Assembly: GCF_041146795.1 (NCBI RefSeq)
Contig: NC_135174.1
Coordinates: 17,008,878 to 17,072,877, forward strand
DNA: 64,000 nucleotides
Reading direction: 5' to 3'
Source of the DNA: Maylandia zebra
Lineage: Eukaryota; Chordata; Actinopteri; Cichliformes; Cichlidae
Part shown: piece after piece, positions 23,401 through 33,838 of the stretch
Layout: each line of letters opens with the position of its first letter
How positions within the stretch are numbered: position 1 is the stretch's first letter
Program-made: the position numbers and the translations under genes
The notes under the pieces: model-generated
Told to the model about the DNA's origin: nothing
Databases searched by the model: none
Seen by the model: only the letters and a program-made list of their open reading frames with translations

Positions 23401-26400
23401 CAAGAGGCTGAACGGGCCCCTCGGATCCTCCAGCAGGAAGAGATGGCTGAAGCGGTTCCCCGGGCCCTCCGGCTGACGTGGCGTGAGGCTGAACGGGCTC
23501 CCCGGGCCCTCCGGCTGACGTGGCGTGAGGCTGAACGGGCTCCCCGGGCCCTCCGGCTGACGTGGCGTGAGGCTGAACGGGCTCCCCGGGCCCTCCGGCT
23601 GACGTGGCGTGAGGCTGAACGGGCTCCCCGGGCCCTCCGGCTGACGTGGCGTGAGGCTGAACGGGCTCCCCGGGCCCTCCGGCTGACGTGGCGTGAGGCT
23701 GAACGGGCTCCCCGGGCCCTCCGGCTGACGTGGCGTGAGGCTGAACGGGCTCCCCGGGCCCTCCGGCTGACGTGGCGTGAGGCTGAACGGGCCCCTCGGA
23801 CCCTCCGGCTGACGAGGCGTGAGGCTGAACGGGCCCCTCGGACCCTCCAGCGAAGACAGGAAGCTGAACGGGCCCCACGGACCCTCCAGCGAAGACAGGA
23901 AGCTGAACGGATGACCGAGGAGAGGAGCGACGGTGGCGTCGCTTCCTTTTAGATGAGGGAACAGGAACCCGTGGAGAAACGGAGACCTCCTCCTCATCCT
24001 CCGACCACACAGCCGCCAGAAAAAAGGCAGGCGAACGGACAGGCGAACAAGGTCCCGGCTGGCGTGAGGAAGGGGAGGAAGCCTGCAGTGACGATGAGGC
24101 AGAGTGTGCGTTGTCCTGCGGCAGCGGTGGGGAAGATGTAGTGAGGGAGAGAGCAAGCTCACTCGCCCTGACTTGCTCTCTCCAGGCAGTTATGGTGTTC
24201 CCCAACTCAGTGTCCTTAGCAAACTGGCTAAGCCGGGGATTATGCCGAACGATGGCCTCCACCGCGCTCAGCCCCACTGCCATGGTCCTTAAATCCGGGG
24301 ACTGGGCGATGCGGTCGAGCAGGCTCACCAGCCGCTCCATCTCGCCGTTGAACTCTGAGAAAAAGGAGTCTGCAGGGTCCATGTTCTGGTCGCGATCTTC
24401 TGTTAGGTGACGGCTGTGTGCAGACAGGAATAGGACCCAAGGTGCAGACTCCGGAGACAGAACGTAAACCAAAACAGCTTTAATGCTGAACGCAAACATA
24501 ACATAACTGGAACAAAACTCAAAATAAACTAACACCAGTGGATGGGCAAACCACACAGCAAAATAAACGGTAGATCGCAACACGGACACAGAGAAACACA
24601 GGGCTTAAATACACAGAGGGAGCAATCAGGGAATGAGTAACAGGAGGGAAACACAGCTGGGGCAAATCAGAACTGACGAGACCAAAGAAGCGTAAACTGA
24701 ACACACTGAGAAAAGACAGAGACCTTCAAAGTAAAACAGGAAACACATAACACAGACTCACATGCAGGCACTACAGAGGGAACAGAGACGTGGGACCAGG
24801 GCAGACACAAACACTGACTGAACACGGGGATATAGGAACTAAGGATACACATAGACGCGAACTAGACAAGGGGATACAGGTGATAGGGGAGACAGAGCAA
24901 CTAAAGAAGACAGAGACATAAACCATAAGACAGAACTCAAAGAAACCAAAAACTAGAAAGTATAAATAATATAATAAACTCAAAAACCCTGAGTCAACGA
25001 CCCAGGCATCCTAACAAATATAGATTTAGTAACTACTTATGTTTTTCAAACTGTGTGAAAAGGACTAAACATACAGCATATAAATAGTAATCAAACACAA
25101 ATACAATGAACCCTTGATGACCATATTAGTAATAACTAAAGTGTATATTTGCATTGTGAGGATGGATTAAGGAAAAACAGACTCACACTTTGGTCAAAGC
25201 ATCCATGCCCTTAAAAACATCTTTGGGCAGTGTCTCAAGGTTGTTGTAAGCCAGACTCCTAATCAGCAAAAAGGAAAAAAATAATAAACAAAGTGATTAC
25301 ATTAGATGTAGAGTGCAACTCTTCTGACATATCCATTTCCCTTAATGTATTTTTCATTGGTTGGTGGAACAGAATGACTTGAGAAACAGAATAAAACCAA
25401 GGACATTACAAACAAATAAACATGTCACAAAACCTGACTACTTCTAGATTCCTCTCATGACATGTAACAGGTGCTTGAAATGGAAGGCAGTAAAAAACAC
25501 ATAAACGAATTAAGATGCAATATGTTTACTTTACTATACTATTTGTCCCAGATGTGGGATTTTTCTTTTGATACAGCAGTTTGTTTGTTTTTTAAATGTA
25601 AAAATTTAAATTAAAAAAGAGCAATCACACCGATCTGTCCTTCACATACCTGAATTGTGCATTACTGTTCTGCGTATTTTGTTCTGTTAACACTGGTCAC
25701 ACTTGTGTTCAATTTATTTTAAATCTTCTAAAAATATACAGGAGTTCATTTAGCAAAGAAAAGAAAAAAAGTACTATACAAAATAAAACAAAATACATTT
25801 CAATATTGCTTCACCTGTTCTGATTCACTTACATATTAAAAAGGAATGGGAAGAAGTGCACACTTATTTAATCCCGCCTCCTCGCCATAAGTTATCAGTT
25901 AATATTTATTTAGCTTCCTTACTGATACAAACCGCAGTAATAACAATGAAAATATTTCTAATATAACGTATATGACACATACAGTACAAATTATCAGAGC
26001 ATTATGTTTTTGTAGCTCTATAAGCCTCCACACAACAAAGCCAATACTTCCAGTTTTGAAAAGTTAATTATACAAATATAAAATCATATCTTTATAACTA
26101 TCTTTGAACTGCTTTATGTTTGGCCAACTCCACACTCAAATTGTTCCACAGTTTCACTCCATGCATAGAAAAACAAAAACTTGTTGTTTTTTTGTTCCTG
26201 GTATTACACAAACTCACAGCTTTCAAGAAGAAATCCATTAAATTACGGTATAGCTTCCTTGTCTCAAAAAACAAAAAGAAAAAACATGTGTTGAATGTCA
26301 CCTGGTAGTTCTGAACTGCTTTTTTTTTTTGAAGAATAAAAAGAGAATCTAATGTACTTTTATAGTCATTGCCCCAGACCTCTGCACAACAGCTTATAGA

Positions 26401-29400
26401 ATATGGAGTGATACAGTCTAATGCCTCCTTTGTCTTGTTCAGTATTGCAATGTTTCTTAATACTTTGGAATGAATATATCTTATCTGTGCTCTCTAATTA
26501 AGTATCTCATCTATTATTACCCCAAGAAATCTATTATATTGACTCTTTCAAAATGAACACCATTTATTTGAGTTTTTACATTTATACTTAATCTGCTCTT
26601 TCCAAAGAACAGTTTTATTAGGTAGTTTTATTCAAATGTAACAGTAATTTGTTTTTAATCATGCCCAAGCTTTAATTTAATTATTTCATTAGTTACCTCA
26701 TCAAATAAATGCAGCAGATCCTCACCAGTGCAGAAAATGTTTATATCATCAGGAACAGTACCATTTTAACACTCTGGACACTTCACACATGTCATTGATA
26801 AATTAAAGAATCTAGGGCCCAAAACTGACCCCTGGGGTACACCACAGGCAATGTCCATGCATACAGAGCAACAACCATTTAATTTCACAAACTGCTTCCT
26901 GTCTCTTAAATAACTCCCAACCCAATTTAAAACTACCCCCCGACACTATAATGATACAGTTTTCTTACTAATATATCCCGATCTATTGTGTCAAATGCTT
27001 AAATCTATGAATTATCCAGCCACATATTGCTTTTTGTCTATAGAATTTGTGATGTATTCTATTGAATCTAATAGTGCCAGTGATGTTGATCTGCTTGATC
27101 TGAGCCCTCAGGCTCTCGGTGAGCAGTTTATGTTTATCTATATGTTTTTCCAGTCGATTGTTATACAGTTTTTCAAGATTTTCTAAGAATTGACATAGTA
27201 AAGAAACAGACCTGTAGTTTTTGAAATGGTGTTTGTTGTCAGATTTGTATAAAGGTTTATCTCTTGCTATTTTCATTCTGTCTGAAAATATACCAGTTTG
27301 AAATGATAAATTCCAAATTAAATCTTAAAATAGCCTTAAGAGCTTTCTTAACTACTGACTTATCAATATCATTAAAATCCAAGGATTTCTTATTTTTACA
27401 TGTTTTAACCATTTCAAAAACAACAGCTACATGGACCATTGAATAATGATTTCTGTCTATCAAGGTATCCAGTTTTTCCTCTGTTATCCCAGGTTCAGTG
27501 ATGGTGTAGACCTACGTTATACAACGCTGGTCAGTATTTCTCATATTCTTTTAATATTATTTTTATTTACTCATGTTTTCTATTATATTGCATTATTGGA
27601 CAGTTTGTATTATACAGTAATGTAAATAATCTAAGGAATTCATCATACTTACTTGGCATCTTGTTTTTGATATATTTCACCTGTTTCTGTTTCATGAAAT
27701 GGTTTTTAAAAGCATTTATTGATTCCTCTGTTCTGAATCGTGTGTACTTTTTTTCTGTCCATATTTTTAATCTTGTAATTCCTATCACAGACTGTAAAAA
27801 CAGGAAGATGGTCACTGATGTCATTAATCAGAAGTGCGCTTACTGTCTTATTTTCAGTGTCATTTGTAAAAATGTTGTCTATGAGAGTGGCTCAATGTGA
27901 TGTGATTCTAGTAGATCTGGTTACTTTAGGGACCAGGTTCATGCAGTACATTGTGTTAATAAAGTATATACGTGAATTCATAACCCTTCAGTTCAAAGTC
28001 CATTCCTTTATCCATGTTAATACAAGTTTCAGATATGGTAATGACACTGAATTGATGTAAAAACTGGTTTAGATAATCCTTGTTATTAATAAAATTTGTA
28101 TATAGACTTCTACAGTTAAACTAGATAATTGACCATCTCACCCCAGCCCCCTGGTTGTACTGTTGATTTGTATAGTAGCAGCAGTTGTTATTGATAGAAG
28201 AGAAGAAGTTGCCTGGGTCTATTTCATATTCCAAGTTCTGTGTTAATTAAATGTTTTGACTTCAAGTTGATCATGTTCTGCACGTATGTATCTGACTGAT
28301 GCAGTTGTTTTTTTTCCCCCAGATGTAGCCGAGTTGTTCCTTTCAGAGTATGTCATAAGTGAGTGTGTGGTTGTTTGTTACCTTGTATATAGTCTAGCTT
28401 CTCCGGTGCTGTCAAATGCAGGGTATTTTTTTGGCCAACAGTACAAAAAAACCTCCAACAAAAACAAACCCTGGAGCTAGAGACTGAACTTCAAAACACA
28501 CAGAGAGATGTGAATGAAATGAAATGTTGGCGTAATCCATGAACACTGCATTATTTATATGAAAGTTGGTTCTCCAAGGAAGAGAGACCTTTTAACTTTA
28601 CAGTTTATGCAAGAATGCACTAAGCAAACACATGAGGTTAGAGCAGAGTGGAAAGGATTCCAATATAACTCCTTGCAGATGCCCTTTAATAATGTATTTA
28701 CTGTGTGTGATGCTCTTAAAGTGTCCTCTGATACTGCATGTGGTATCAGCGTTTGTTTACTTTTTTCTAGAAGGGAACATCTTCACTGACATGCTATGGC
28801 ACTTTCTGAGTCATGTTAGCAATATAAAAAAATCTTAGCTGACAGTTTTAGCGCTTCATATTTTATTGCATACATTGTTATTGGAAAATGATTTAATTCT
28901 AGAGCAGTGATCCCCTACTGGAGCTTGGATCTGACCTTCCCTTTGCAGTGAATTATCTTGCCTACAGGAAAACTCCATTTGTAAAGTTATAACTTTGACA
29001 AAAGCAATTAAACTCGTTACCTAGATAATTATTCTTATATAGACAAGGTTTTATTATGTTGCTTTTATCAGAATATCTGTTGGTCTACAGTACCACACCA
29101 TGGATTTGTTAACTCTGGCCTGATTCAGGTATTACTGTTTTTGAAGAGGGCTGGTGGACAATGTATCCTCTGTTTGATTGGTTTAAGTTTATTCATGTGT
29201 CTGAGTTTCCCAATTGTTATTCCCTGTTGTATTTTTCTATTCATTTTTCTGATGTCTTGTCTTTAGTTTTACTTCCCCTCTTGTCTCACTGTTATTGATT
29301 GTCTTTCTTTTTCTTCCCCCAGCTGTTTGCACTCCCCTGATTACCTTCACGTGTATAAATAGTCCTGCCTTTCCACTCAGTCTTTGTTGCAGTATCTGTT

Positions 29401-31179
29401 TACCTTTCTTGCATGTTTGCTGCCTGTTTTGTAGAAGTTTGGTAAAACTTGATTCTTAATTCTTCATCCATAGCACATTGAAGTGGATTCACTTTCAGTG
29501 TAAATCTTTTTAAAAACCATTTGCTTGTGATTTCTTGTAGATCAAACTATTTTCTATACTTTGCTGATGTTGGGATAAATGTTTTAATCTCTCCTATTTG
29601 ACTTTTATTCCTCTTCATAACAATATATAGTTTAAAAGATGGTGGTGATCATAAGGATGATGAAGGGATGACAAGGAAGACCAATATGCTAAAATCTTGT
29701 TTGCCCTGTGCTGCATGATGTTAAAGGGAAAACATGTTGGAGAGTCACAGAGTGATAGGTCACCCAGTTTAAGGTTACAGCACAGTTATATTTAACTTGA
29801 CCGATAAGTCACTCGCGCTCTCACCTACCTTTAGTTCTGGCAGGCTTTGAGGTGACATTGTCACTGTGTTTAGAAAAAACACTGTTAAGAATGTGTTAGC
29901 ATATTTCGTATAGTTTTGTTCTACAGGACAGAATAGTGGTTTTATAAATTGTCTAGGCAGATTTTGAGCAGTTGTATCCAATATTCACACTAATAGCTTC
30001 TTTTTTTGGTTTTAGAAAAATCAAACTTTGACAAAATCAAGTCTATTTTACTGTCTAAAATATATGAACAGCTTATCTGCAATGAAACATCCAGACCTGC
30101 CCTTCTGCAACCTGATCCAGCTGATATCTTCAGTCACCTTGAGAAATGATTACTGGCAGCAGCGCTTTTGCCTACCTTTTCATTCCAGACAGTGACAAAG
30201 TGAAACGGGGACAGAAAAGGCAAACTGATGGAGGGTATGTCAGGATACCTCGAAAAATAATGTTCAGTTACTTTTTACCTCAGATTACTCGAAAAGTGAA
30301 ACAGACGTGTGAAAGGGACAATGCAGATGTTAATGTGAAGAAAGGAAAAAGCCACAAGTTCTAAGAAAATAGAAAGGAACAAACGAGAGATGGGACTATT
30401 CCCTGGACAGGGATTAAGGAGAAGATAAGTAAAGACTGGAGGAAGAAAGAGGATAACAAGAACTGAGTTAAAGTTTTTTCAAACCAAAATACTTACAGAT
30501 GTACTAGAGCTTTCAGGCCCCGGAAAGCATATGGGGATATTTCAGCAATTTTGTTGTTTTCAATAAATCTGTGAATGAGAAGCAGAATGAATGAGAGTAA
30601 GTCATGAAATCCTACACACAATGAATACTGACATCTATTGTGGTCCTGTAAGAAGATGAGATGTTTACTGCAATCAGGCTATGGAGAGTTTTACATGATC
30701 GCTAAGGCTAGTAAAACACTGGGAAAACATGTCAAAGTAAATTATACTGTAAACACATTCAAAATGCAAACAAGTGTTTTCAGCCATTTAACTAGCTGTG
30801 GTTGTAGTTGGATGGAGCACCCAAACAGGGAACATTAGTGTAAACATGCTTATGGGTAAAGCCTCATCGTTCAGATAGATTTATATGCCATCATGTAACC
30901 AAGCATGCACTACAGTAAGGTTTTGAGTGCAATATTTCCGCACAGGTTCACATAGTGCTGTTATTAATCAGCATGTGCCTCATATTTGTTTAATACAAAA
31001 AATATGCAATTATGATACAGTGTTTCATACAACAGCACACAAATGTTTTCTGCACATGAATTAAAAACAGTTACTTACAGGTATTCAAGATGTGGTAAAC
31101 CTTGAAATGCATCCTCATCAATCAGGTCAAATGAGTTTGCTGTGAACAATCTGTGAAGGAAAAACAAACCAAAAAAGAC

Positions 31180-31247
<68 letters not shown>

Positions 31248-33838
31248 CTCTCATAAGAATAACATCAAAATTTGATATCACTTTTCTGCGTTCATACTTC
31301 AATAGATTTTTGACAACACCGCTGGCTGAAATGCAATAATATGACATTATATGAGATAATATTTCTCATAAAAAATGGCAAATATGACAGTCTTTTACAG
31401 ACAGTTTCAAACACTCACTGTTGCACCTCTCTCCTGACCTCCTCCATACATGAATAGAGATGAATGAAACATTTCAAATTTAGATTCATCACTCTGTAAC
31501 ACAGATCGCTGCGGTTTTTCAGTTCATTTCTTGTGTAATTTGGCATACCTGAATCTTTTTCTGTTTCCCTATGAAATGCTCTTGACAGCCACCCTTCCAT
31601 GACATTTCTGATGAGGCTTCAGTGAACAGTAGACGGATCAACTAAAGGGCCAGATGCATTTTTCAGGTTCTGTCAGGTCTTGGCACACTGTGCAGTGTGT
31701 CCTTTACAAAGTGTGTCCACAGGAAACAAATTATGCACCTTTGTGGCAGGCTAGTATAACAGTGCCTAAAAATGAAATTTAAAAGTAGCTCAACAACAAA
31801 AGAAACATTCCTCTGAAAAGGGTCAGGTAGAATGACTGGAATGAAAATGAGTGAAAAAGCAGCCAATCTCCAACGTAAACTTTTGAAAGGTCTTCGGAAA
31901 GCCTGGAAAACTGTTGATGAAGACCACTTTAAAAATTATAAAGATATTATATAGATAAAGTCTGGTTCTTTGGAAGCAAAATATAAAGGATGGAAGCGTT
32001 TAGACTAATGCAAATTGCCATATTTAAAGCAACTGTACCTAGATTTTTCTTAACAGCTGGTTGTTTGTGTTTCACAACTTAACTGAGATGAACTCCAACA
32101 AGATATTGATTTGTGTGGGCTGTGCACAATAAGAAAAGGTCATGGATGTTTACGTAATGTCAATGGCAGTAAGTCTATTGCAAAAAGCAGAGAAATTGGA
32201 TGGGGGACTGGGATACTGTAATAGACAACACTCATTCACCACTTCTACCCACTGTGTATGTGGTCAATGAATGACTCAGATTAAACAGAGAAACAACCAC
32301 TCACTCCTACATATTTCTCATAAGAAATGGCAAAGAATCAAGATTCTTACCCCCCCCCCCCCCCAACTTGTTTTTGAGTCACTTTTTAAATAACTAACAT
32401 AAGAATCGTGTCCATCGGCAACATATTGTACACCTCATCTCCACCAGATTATTAAAAATCTTAAAGGGTTTTCGTTTATTATTAAGCTGGCATTTGGTTA
32501 CTGTACAGAGCGGCTCTTTTCTTTTAAATATTGAACAAAAGTACCATCAGTATTATTTATTATTATGTCAAGGTTGAAATATTACAATCCTAAGATGTTA
32601 AAGTCTTTAAAATGAGGAAGCCAGTTACCCTGACATTTGGCTAATGCAGACTACAAAACAGTGGCACTGATCAAGCATGCCTTAATGGAGGTTAAGATGC
32701 TTCAAGTCACCTTTGCAGGGAAAAATAACAGATGAGGCAGTCCACTTATTCACTCATCTTCAGTTACCTCTCTCCTAACAGTCACGAGCTCGGTCTTCAG
32801 ATGCGTGATGCTACGTCCTCCTACGTTTGAGGCTCCGTGCACATTTAGCCTCGACTTCACCGTCATCTGAGAGAATGAAGGAACCGGTGCCAGGAAAGCT
32901 AGACTGACGCTTGACAGCATGTTATTATGTGTGGCGTAGAGTACAGTTAAGTCTGACCTTGCTGTTAATTTGTGGATTTGCAAGAACGCATTTGCTCAAT
33001 AGACTCAAGTCCTGTCAAGATACTAAATAATGAAGGCCATTAATCAACAGCACTGTTAGGAGAAGGTGAACACTCATGTGCACGCCTGTTATTTGACTAC
33101 AGATTAGGGCTGAATTCTTCAGGAGAATAAGAGAACATGCTCATTGTTTATCTCAGCCACCCTGTTTCTAAAGAAGATACGCACACACACACACTGTTCC
33201 TCTTGCTGTTAGTTGCTCTAGCCATGTGGTCTATTGCATAATCCAGACACCATTACAGAGAATTCCCCCTTTAAAGCTGAATCTAAGCCTGTGTGCAAGT
33301 TGCCTGTTAAGACACAACCTTACTTTTAAATCAAGGAAGCAGTGAGACAGACAGGCAGACATAAATTATAAATAGACAGATAAATAAATAGGCAGACAGA
33401 TTGACAGATACATAAATTGATAGATACATAGATAAATAGATAGATTAAAAGCTATTACTCACAGCAGGTGTAGGGTAGGTGTGTGCGCAAAGCTTCCTCC
33501 AGTAATTTCATTAAATCCAGACTTGACAAAAGATCTGATTAAAAGGAGAAACAAATCAAAGTGGAAATATGACACAGAATGTATTAAGCTTTCTGACACT
33601 TCACCACTTCATGCAGCATCACTTACAGTGAAACGACGTCGGATGGGAAAGTGTGGGGCACAGATCGGACACTCTCACATAGGGCATTATCTTTTGTGCA
33701 GGTGCATCCGTGGGGGCATCTGGGCTGCCTCACTCTCCGTCCGTCAGCTAAAGCCAAGCTGACAACAACGACCCAAACCAAGAGCGTCCATCCTTTCCGT
33801 CTTCTCCATCCCCTCACTTCTCTGCTCGGGTATCCCAT
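17402..33838 (-). CDS. lgi1: Leucine-rich glioma-inactivated protein 1 (secreted LRR-EPTP synaptic protein), complete CDS
   Basis: Ten coding exons join in frame: 33838-33627, 33534-33463, 31150-31079, 30568-30497, 25258-25187, 21284-21115, 21026-20862, 20221-20001, 18990-18744 and 17751-17402 (1653 nt, 550 aa; human 557). Residues 1-32 form a signal peptide (Arg-rich, then [13 protein letters not shown]). The LRRNT cysteines are C41, C45, C47 and C54. Exons 2-5 are each exactly 72 nt and encode one LRR. The LRRCT begins at [19 protein letters not shown], with a conserved glycosylation site N191 (HTNAT). The EPTP seven-bladed propeller follows ([52 protein letters not shown]) and the protein ends DLSN. 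The start at 33838 was chosen for its G at -3 and +4 and for its length; an in-frame ATG at 33892 would add 18 residues. LGI1 is a secreted ligand of ADAM22/23 at synapses. Teleosts often keep two copies (lgi1a, lgi1b); which one this is cannot be told here. Confidence 0.97.
19586..19807 (-). mobile_element. LINE C-terminal fragment in lgi1 intron 8
   Basis: The minus frame reads [36 protein letters not shown] and [11 protein letters not shown], the conserved C-terminal block of fish non-LTR retrotransposon ORF2 (AFSVAAPKLWNSLP-type). Related non-coding sequence continues to about 19870. Only the extreme 3' end is present, typical of 5'-truncated LINE insertion. It lies between lgi1 exons 20221-20001 and 18990-18744. 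Confidence 0.75.
21310..21450 (-). mobile_element. Short L2-like LINE tail copy, antisense
   Basis: The plus strand reads ttcaattttctttatacagt, cctcaaggtgctttacattg and taaggttaagaccctccaat, a diverged reverse-complement copy of the tail at 3.5-4.26 kb. It starts close to lgi1 exon 21284-21115 on the intron 5 side. Confidence 0.65.
21939..22552 (-). repeat. 3' LTR of the retrotransposon
   Basis: A 614-bp terminal repeat, nearly identical to 24401-25016. It is preceded on the minus strand by a G-rich purine tract, so it is the 3' LTR. A two-base deletion and a few substitutions (for example near 22087 and 22282) separate it from its partner. Confidence 0.92.
23108..24382 (-). CDS. Gag-position ORF of the LTR element, Pro/Gly-rich repeat protein (424 aa)
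   Basis: This uninterrupted ORF begins [18 protein letters not shown] close to the 5' LTR. About residues 1-90 look helical and soluble ([28 protein letters not shown]). A Ser/Pro-rich stretch, an acidic patch (SEDEEEVSV) and a basic patch ([16 protein letters not shown]) follow. The middle contains eight identical copies of [14 protein letters not shown] (42 bp each, about 23455-23790) flanked by diverged copies. The end carries [11 protein letters not shown] and LPGLRV repeats. No zinc knuckle (CCHC), protease DTG or polymerase motif is present. The basic patch could bind RNA in place of a zinc knuckle, but that is inference. No host gene is recognised in it. It could be a decayed or captured sequence rather than a true gag. 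Confidence 0.7.
   Translation of the reverse strand: MDPADSFFSEFNGEMERLVSLLDRIAQSPDLRTMAVGLSAVEAIVRHNPRLSQFAKDTELGNTITAWREQVRASELALSLTTSSPPLPQDNAHSASSSLQASSPSSRQPGPCSPVRSPAFFLAAVWSEDEEEVSVSPRVPVPSSKRKRRHRRSSPRSSVQLPVFAGGSVGPVQLPVFAGGSEGPVQPHASSAGGSEGPVQPHATSAGGPGEPVQPHATSAGGPGEPVQPHATSAGGPGEPVQPHATSAGGPGEPVQPHATSAGGPGEPVQPHATSAGGPGEPVQPHATSAGGPGEPVQPHATSAGGPGEPLQPSLPAGGSEGPVQPLASSAGGPGGPSQHVPVSADGSGEAIQPPPAPSGPASAAPPGPASESAAPPGPASESAAPPGPEVSMLPGLRVLPGLRVLPGLRVLPVLSGLRVLLGR
23455..23790 (-). repeat. 42-bp tandem repeat, eight units, inside the LTR-element ORF
   Basis: Eight head-to-tail units of 42 bp, each reading ccccgggccctccggctgac at its start on the plus strand, appear identical to one another. 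Each codes for 14 residues ([14 protein letters not shown]). Perfect identity points to recent expansion by slippage or unequal exchange. Diverged units continue on both sides. Confidence 0.9.
24401..25016 (-). repeat. 5' LTR of the retrotransposon
   Basis: A 616-bp terminal repeat, followed on the minus strand after 18 bases by the ATG of the internal ORF (24382). An open frame without stops runs from inside this LTR (from 24589) into the ORF, so translation could also begin within the LTR-derived leader. Confidence 0.92.
26050..28120 (-). mobile_element. Decayed LINE with endonuclease and reverse transcriptase remnants, in lgi1 intron 4
   Basis: Reading on the minus strand, pieces fall in the right order. 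An endonuclease end comes first ([11 protein letters not shown], then [13 protein letters not shown] with its SDH motif, about 27790-27900). A linker follows at 27567-27824, then the start of the reverse transcriptase ([40 protein letters not shown], 27100-27260), and last the C-terminal block ([18 protein letters not shown], 26110-26170). Stops and frameshifts separate them. The plus strand at 26820-26860 (cccaaaactgacccctgggg) is the antisense of a conserved RT region. It is a jockey/L2-type element by motif and is not functional. Confidence 0.8.
31180..31248 (+). repeat. (GATA)n microsatellite in lgi1 intron 2
   Basis: About 17 tandem GATA units, 30 bp from lgi1 exon 31150-31079 on its acceptor side. 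A looser GATA/GACA-like stretch is at 33355-33445. Confidence 0.95.
31400..31990 (+). mobile_element. Tc1-like transposon remnant in lgi1 intron 2
   Basis: Plus-strand translation near 31880-31950 gives [20 protein letters not shown], which matches the C-terminal part of the fish Tc1 transposase also found (minus) at 51.2 kb. The stretch ggttctttggaagcaaaata just after it matches that element's end (cttcttggaagccaaatata at 51900). The rest is diverged and rearranged. Confidence 0.65.

Larger units (their letters stand above)
21934..25021 (-). mobile_element. Non-autonomous LTR retrotransposon, complete with LTRs and 5-bp target duplication, in lgi1 intron 5
   Basis: Two long direct repeats, 21939-22552 (614 bp) and 24401-25016 (616 bp), start TGTTAGGTGA and end CATCCTAACA on the plus strand, giving TG...CA termini. 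The 5-bp sequence AATAT flanks the unit at 21934-21938 and 25017-25021, as expected for integrase-mediated insertion. On the minus strand a poly-G purine tract (about 22557-22574) lies just before the 3' LTR (21939-22552), which sets the orientation as minus, the same as lgi1. By eye the LTRs differ at only about four places, so the insertion is recent. The 1.85-kb interior has one good ORF in the gag position and no protease, reverse transcriptase, RNase H or integrase. A conventional TGG primer-binding site directly after the 5' LTR is not visible. The ORF start (MDPADS) resembles Ty3/gypsy-type fish gag starts, which is only a weak hint of parentage. Confidence 0.92.

Noticed and set aside
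23074-24162. 362-codon alternative frame across the LTR element ([14 protein letters not shown] repeats)
   Set aside because: It is a shadow of the 42-bp repeat, whose length is a multiple of three, so all frames stay open. The MDPADS frame has the better start and position.
31180-31248. CRISPR-like or other regular array
   Set aside because: It is a simple GATA microsatellite with no spacers, in vertebrate intronic DNA.
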